Assembly (NCBI GenBank): GCA_021826525.1
Contig: JAKAZU010000052.1
Span: 1-5,457 of the forward strand
Source: Thermoplasmata archaeon
Lineage (GTDB): Archaea; Thermoplasmatota; Thermoplasmata; UBA184
Length of the DNA stretch: 5,457 bases
Reading direction: 5' to 3'
Part shown: piece by piece, positions 4,847-5,457 of the stretch
Position numbering within the stretch: the first letter of the stretch is position 1
Layout: the number at the start of each line of letters is the position of its first letter
Position numbers and translations under genes: made by a program
The notes under the pieces: model-generated
What the model saw: only the letters and a program-made list of their open reading frames with translations
Told to the model about the DNA's origin: nothing
Database searches by the model: none

Positions 4847-5457
4847 GTGACCCTCAAGCGTCTCGGGATCCGCCCGTCGCGCCGTCTGGGTCAGTCGTTC
4901 CTGATCGATCCATTCGCGGCCGATGCCGAGGCCGCGCTGGTCGAGGCGCCCGCCGGCCATGCCGTCCTCGAGATCGGAGGGGGCCTGGGGATGCTAACCG
5001 CGGCCCTTCTCCGGCGCGGGATCCGTCCGCTGACCGTGGTCGAACGCGATCCGCGCCTCGTCGCCTTTCTCCGCTCGACCTTCGGCGGACGGATCACGGT
5101 GGAAGAGGCCGACGCGGAAACCTACGCCTTTCCCGCCGGTGCGACGGTCGTCGGGAATCTGCCATTCTCCGCCGCGACACCCATCCTCCTCACGCTGTTC
5201 GCCCGCCGCACGCCCCGCGTGGTGGCGATGGTACAGCGGGAGGTCGCCGAGCGTCTCGCCGCCGGTCCGGGGTCGAAGACGTACGGCCGCCTCTCGATCG
5301 TGGCGCGGCTCTACGGAGGCGTCGAGCTGTTCCGGACGGTGCCCCGGTCGTCCTTCTACCCGGTGCCCGAGGTCGAGGGTCGGATCGTCGTCCACCTGGC
5401 ACGCGCGGGCCCTCTCCCGGTGCCGAACGCAGATCGCTTCGAACGGATCGTCCGAAC
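4847..5457 (+). CDS. rsmA: 16S rRNA dimethyladenosine methyltransferase RsmA/KsgA (3' truncated by window end)
   Basis: SAM-dependent enzyme that dimethylates two adjacent adenosines in the 3'-terminal helix of 16S rRNA during late small-subunit assembly. The 203 visible residues include GIRPSRRLGQSFLID (7-21), where LGQSF replaces the more usual LGQHF/LGQNF. SAM motif I is VLEIGGGLGMLT (40-51), the acidic ribose-binding motif is VVERD (64-68), and the acidic D89 fits the adenine-binding motif. Catalytic motif IV is NLPF at 104-107, in the accepted N-[IL]-P-[YF] form, followed by SAATPI. VQREVAERL (129-137), SKTYGRLSIVARLYG (143-157) and VPRSSFYPVPEVEGR (165-179) complete the family pattern. 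Only the C-terminal helical end is missing, because the window stops at 5457. GTG 4847 is the only start that gives a normal N terminus; the next in-frame GTG upstream (4763) lies inside the DUF655 gene. The 46-nt spacer is the longest in this operon and its Shine-Dalgarno is unclear. Confidence 0.93.
   Translation, partial: MTLKRLGIRPSRRLGQSFLIDPFAADAEAALVEAPAGHAVLEIGGGLGMLTAALLRRGIRPLTVVERDPRLVAFLRSTFGGRITVEEADAETYAFPAGATVVGNLPFSAATPILLTLFARRTPRVVAMVQREVAERLAAGPGSKTYGRLSIVARLYGGVELFRTVPRSSFYPVPEVEGRIVVHLARAGPLPVPNADRFERIVR

Noticed and set aside
4111..4857. 248-codon minus-strand frame across rpoF and DUF655
   Set aside because: Long only because stops are rare in GC-rich DNA; it is antisense to two well-recognised genes and has no family-like pattern of its own.
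1..5457. Search for CRISPR arrays, mobile elements, tRNA or rRNA genes, and att sites
   Set aside because: No regularly spaced repeats, no transposase- or integrase-like product, no cloverleaf-like segment and no terminal repeats were seen. The genes fill nearly the whole window and all look chromosomal.

Overview
The window looks like a chromosomal segment of a GC-rich archaeon. Ribosomal protein L21e, the RNA polymerase subunit Rpb4/RpoF, archaeal-type Pus10 and a DUF655 protein sit next to each other, and this combination is archaeal. By eye the DNA is about two thirds G+C. Five of the eight genes appear to start with GTG. The gene order pus10 - rpl21e - rpoF - DUF655 - rsmA is familiar from Euryarchaeota in the broad sense. 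The reverse-strand gene resembles a small family (DUF6015) that I remember from Thermoplasmatota, so a high-GC Thermoplasmatota lineage is my best guess. No database search was possible, so the lineage is an inference.

Layout. (1) Positions 20-1866, plus strand: a two-gene unit made of a tRNA 2-thiolation enzyme (NcsA/TtuA/Ctu1 family) and a 3-hydroxyacyl-CoA dehydrogenase, overlapping by four bases (GTGA). (2) Positions 1885-2283, minus strand: a 132-residue uncharacterised protein, convergent with the dehydrogenase gene (18-nt gap) and divergent from pus10. (3) Positions 2284-2373: a 90-nt divergent intergenic region. It has one TATA-like element per direction, each placed for leaderless or nearly leaderless mRNAs. 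(4) Positions 2374-5457, plus strand: a tight operon of pus10 (tRNA pseudouridine 54/55 synthase), rpl21e, rpoF, a DUF655 helix-hairpin-helix protein, and rsmA/ksgA (16S rRNA dimethyladenosine methyltransferase, cut by the window end). Internal operon genes have recognisable Shine-Dalgarno sequences; the two genes at the divergent promoter do not.

Functional theme. Six of the eight genes belong to, or lie in an operon for, making the translation and transcription machinery: tRNA modification (thiolation, pseudouridylation), a ribosomal protein, an RNA polymerase stalk subunit, rRNA methylation, and a putative nucleic-acid-binding partner (DUF655). The fatty acid-type dehydrogenase is the functional outsider, and the minus-strand gene is of unknown function. 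I saw no CRISPR array, mobile element, tRNA or rRNA gene, and no gene-free stretch longer than 90 nt. The best leads for undescribed biology are the minus-strand gene beside the divergent promoter and the DUF655 gene inside the information-processing operon.
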